DNA of 64,000 nt from an uncultured Prevotellaceae bacterium (lineage in GTDB: Bacteria; Bacteroidota; Bacteroidia; Bacteroidales; Bacteroidaceae), in NCBI GenBank assembly GCA_902786665.1, contig CADADN010000003.1, positions 124,001 to 188,000 of the forward strand, written 5' to 3'. Position numbers and translations under genes: made by a program. The notes below the pieces were generated by a model. The model worked only from the letters and a program-made list of their open reading frames with translations. It was not told where the DNA came from and did no database searches. The stretch's first letter is position 1; each line of letters opens with the position of its first letter. Shown here piece by piece: positions 63,189-64,000 of this stretch.

Positions 63189-64000
63189 ATGGCTATCGTA
63201 AAACCTTTCAAAGGATTAAGACCACCTCGTGATATTGTTGAGCGCGTGGAGTCAAGACCTTACGACGTGCTTAATTCAGAAGAGGCAAGACAAGAGGCGG
63301 GTGACAATGAAATGAGCCTCTATCATATCATCAAACCGGAAATAGACTTCGAGCCGGGCACCAGTGAGTACGACCCCAAGGTCTATCAGCGCGCGGCCGA
63401 AAACTTCCAAAAGTTCCAAGACAAAGGCTGGCTTGTACAGGACAAGGATGACCACTACTACATCTATGCCCAGACCATGAACGGGAAAACACAGTATGGA
63501 CTCGTTGTGGCTGCACATACCGACGACTATATGCAAGGGCGCATCAAGAAGCACGAACTCACAAGACGCGACAAGGAAGAAGACAGAATGAAGCACGTCA
63601 GAATCAACAATGCCAACATCGAGCCCGTGTTCTTCGCTTATCCTGACAATGACATCCTTGACAAGGTCATCTCAAGATATGCTGAAACAGAACCTGAATA
63701 TGATTTCATCGCTCCCATTGACGGATTCAGACACCAGTTCTGGGTCATTTCCGACACCGACGACATTGAGGTCATCACAAGGGAATTCGCTAACATACCT
63801 TATTTATATATCGCCGACGGGCATCATCGCTCGGCTGCTGCTGCACTCGTCGGAGCAGAGAAGCAAAAGGAAAATCCCAACCACAGGGGTGACGAGGAGT
63901 ACAATTACTTCATGGCTGTCTGCTTCCAGGCGTCGCAACTCACCATTCTTGATTACAACAGGGTGGTCACCGACCTCAACGGGCTGACTTCTGAACAGTT
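63189..64000 (+). CDS. DUF1015 family protein, 3' end outside window
   Basis: The first 270 residues are visible; the frame runs past base 64000. It begins MAIVKPFKGLRPPRD, has a conserved-looking HELTRRDKEEDRMKH stretch, and carries DGHHRSAAA at residues 210-218, a motif shared with the ParB/Srx superfamily where archaeal SerK has DGHHR. DUF1015 has no assigned function in textbooks. The position behind serC-serA suggests a role in serine or phosphoserine metabolism; this is inference. Confidence 0.85.
   Translation, partial: MAIVKPFKGLRPPRDIVERVESRPYDVLNSEEARQEAGDNEMSLYHIIKPEIDFEPGTSEYDPKVYQRAAENFQKFQDKGWLVQDKDDHYYIYAQTMNGKTQYGLVVAAHTDDYMQGRIKKHELTRRDKEEDRMKHVRINNANIEPVFFAYPDNDILDKVISRYAETEPEYDFIAPIDGFRHQFWVISDTDDIEVITREFANIPYLYIADGHHRSAAAALVGAEKQKENPNHRGDEEYNYFMAVCFQASQLTILDYNRVVTDLNGLTSEQ

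Overview
The window looks like chromosomal DNA from a Bacteroidales bacterium, most likely Prevotella or a close relative. Evidence seen directly: promoter-like TTTG-N19-21-TAnnTTTG boxes upstream of many genes, almost no Shine-Dalgarno sites, and lineage-typical families (DUF4923, DUF3843, DUF5715, GPH symporter beside GH43, CE2 and CE15-like esterases, HicAB, MBOAT/SGNH pairs, the phoH-purC-menG-aroE-purM-prfA-pyrF order). The genus is an inference.

Layout. 1-12.3 kb: a plant-polysaccharide (probably xylan) locus with a truncated type-B carboxylesterase, a GH43 glycosidase, an Ntn amidase, a small winged-helix-like protein, a GPH sugar symporter, an FMN dehydrogenase, a sugar isomerase-like protein, a DUF169 protein, a CE15-like glucuronoyl esterase and a Sel1 lipoprotein. 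It contains REP-like palindromes and two unusual G-poor pyrimidine repeat blocks that bracket three genes. 12.7-16.1 kb: a DUF4923 lipoprotein, then an AT-rich accessory trio (HNH nuclease, a small unknown protein, DUF3843). 16.2-26.9 kb: minus-strand housekeeping genes (mnmE, nucleoside phosphorylase, HD hydrolase, pyrF, prfA, purM, aroE, menG, purC, phoH-like). 27.1-35.2 kb: a DUF5715 protein, a carbohydrate-binding pair with a sorting-type C-terminus, a small ORF with a consensus promoter, MgtC, ClpC, NUDIX, ispE.

35.7-43.8 kb: a plus-strand cell-envelope set (outer-membrane protein, LptC, CorC-like, PpiD-like, GH10-like lipoprotein, small lipoprotein), then a cation-diffusion-facilitator gene. 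45.26 kb: tRNA-Arg(TCT). Its 3' end is repeated 1.65 kb downstream, and the interval holds hicAB plus IS-like debris, so it reads as a remnant of an integrated element. 47.0-50.4 kb: an O-acetylation set (SGNH, MBOAT, CE2 esterase). 50.6-64 kb: pepD, an AAA-CYTH fusion, truA, two small envelope/regulatory proteins, gyrA, two TPR proteins, and serC-serA-DUF1015 (cut by the window end).

The most interesting points are the phased 10-11 nt repeat blocks bracketing three metabolic genes, the tRNA-Arg att remnant with its own regulated toxin-antitoxin, the DUF1015 gene carrying a ParB/SerK-like DGHHR motif next to serC-serA, and the two-gene unit in which a sorting domain is separate from a carbohydrate-binding beta-helix protein. 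All family calls come from reading the sequence; no database search was run.
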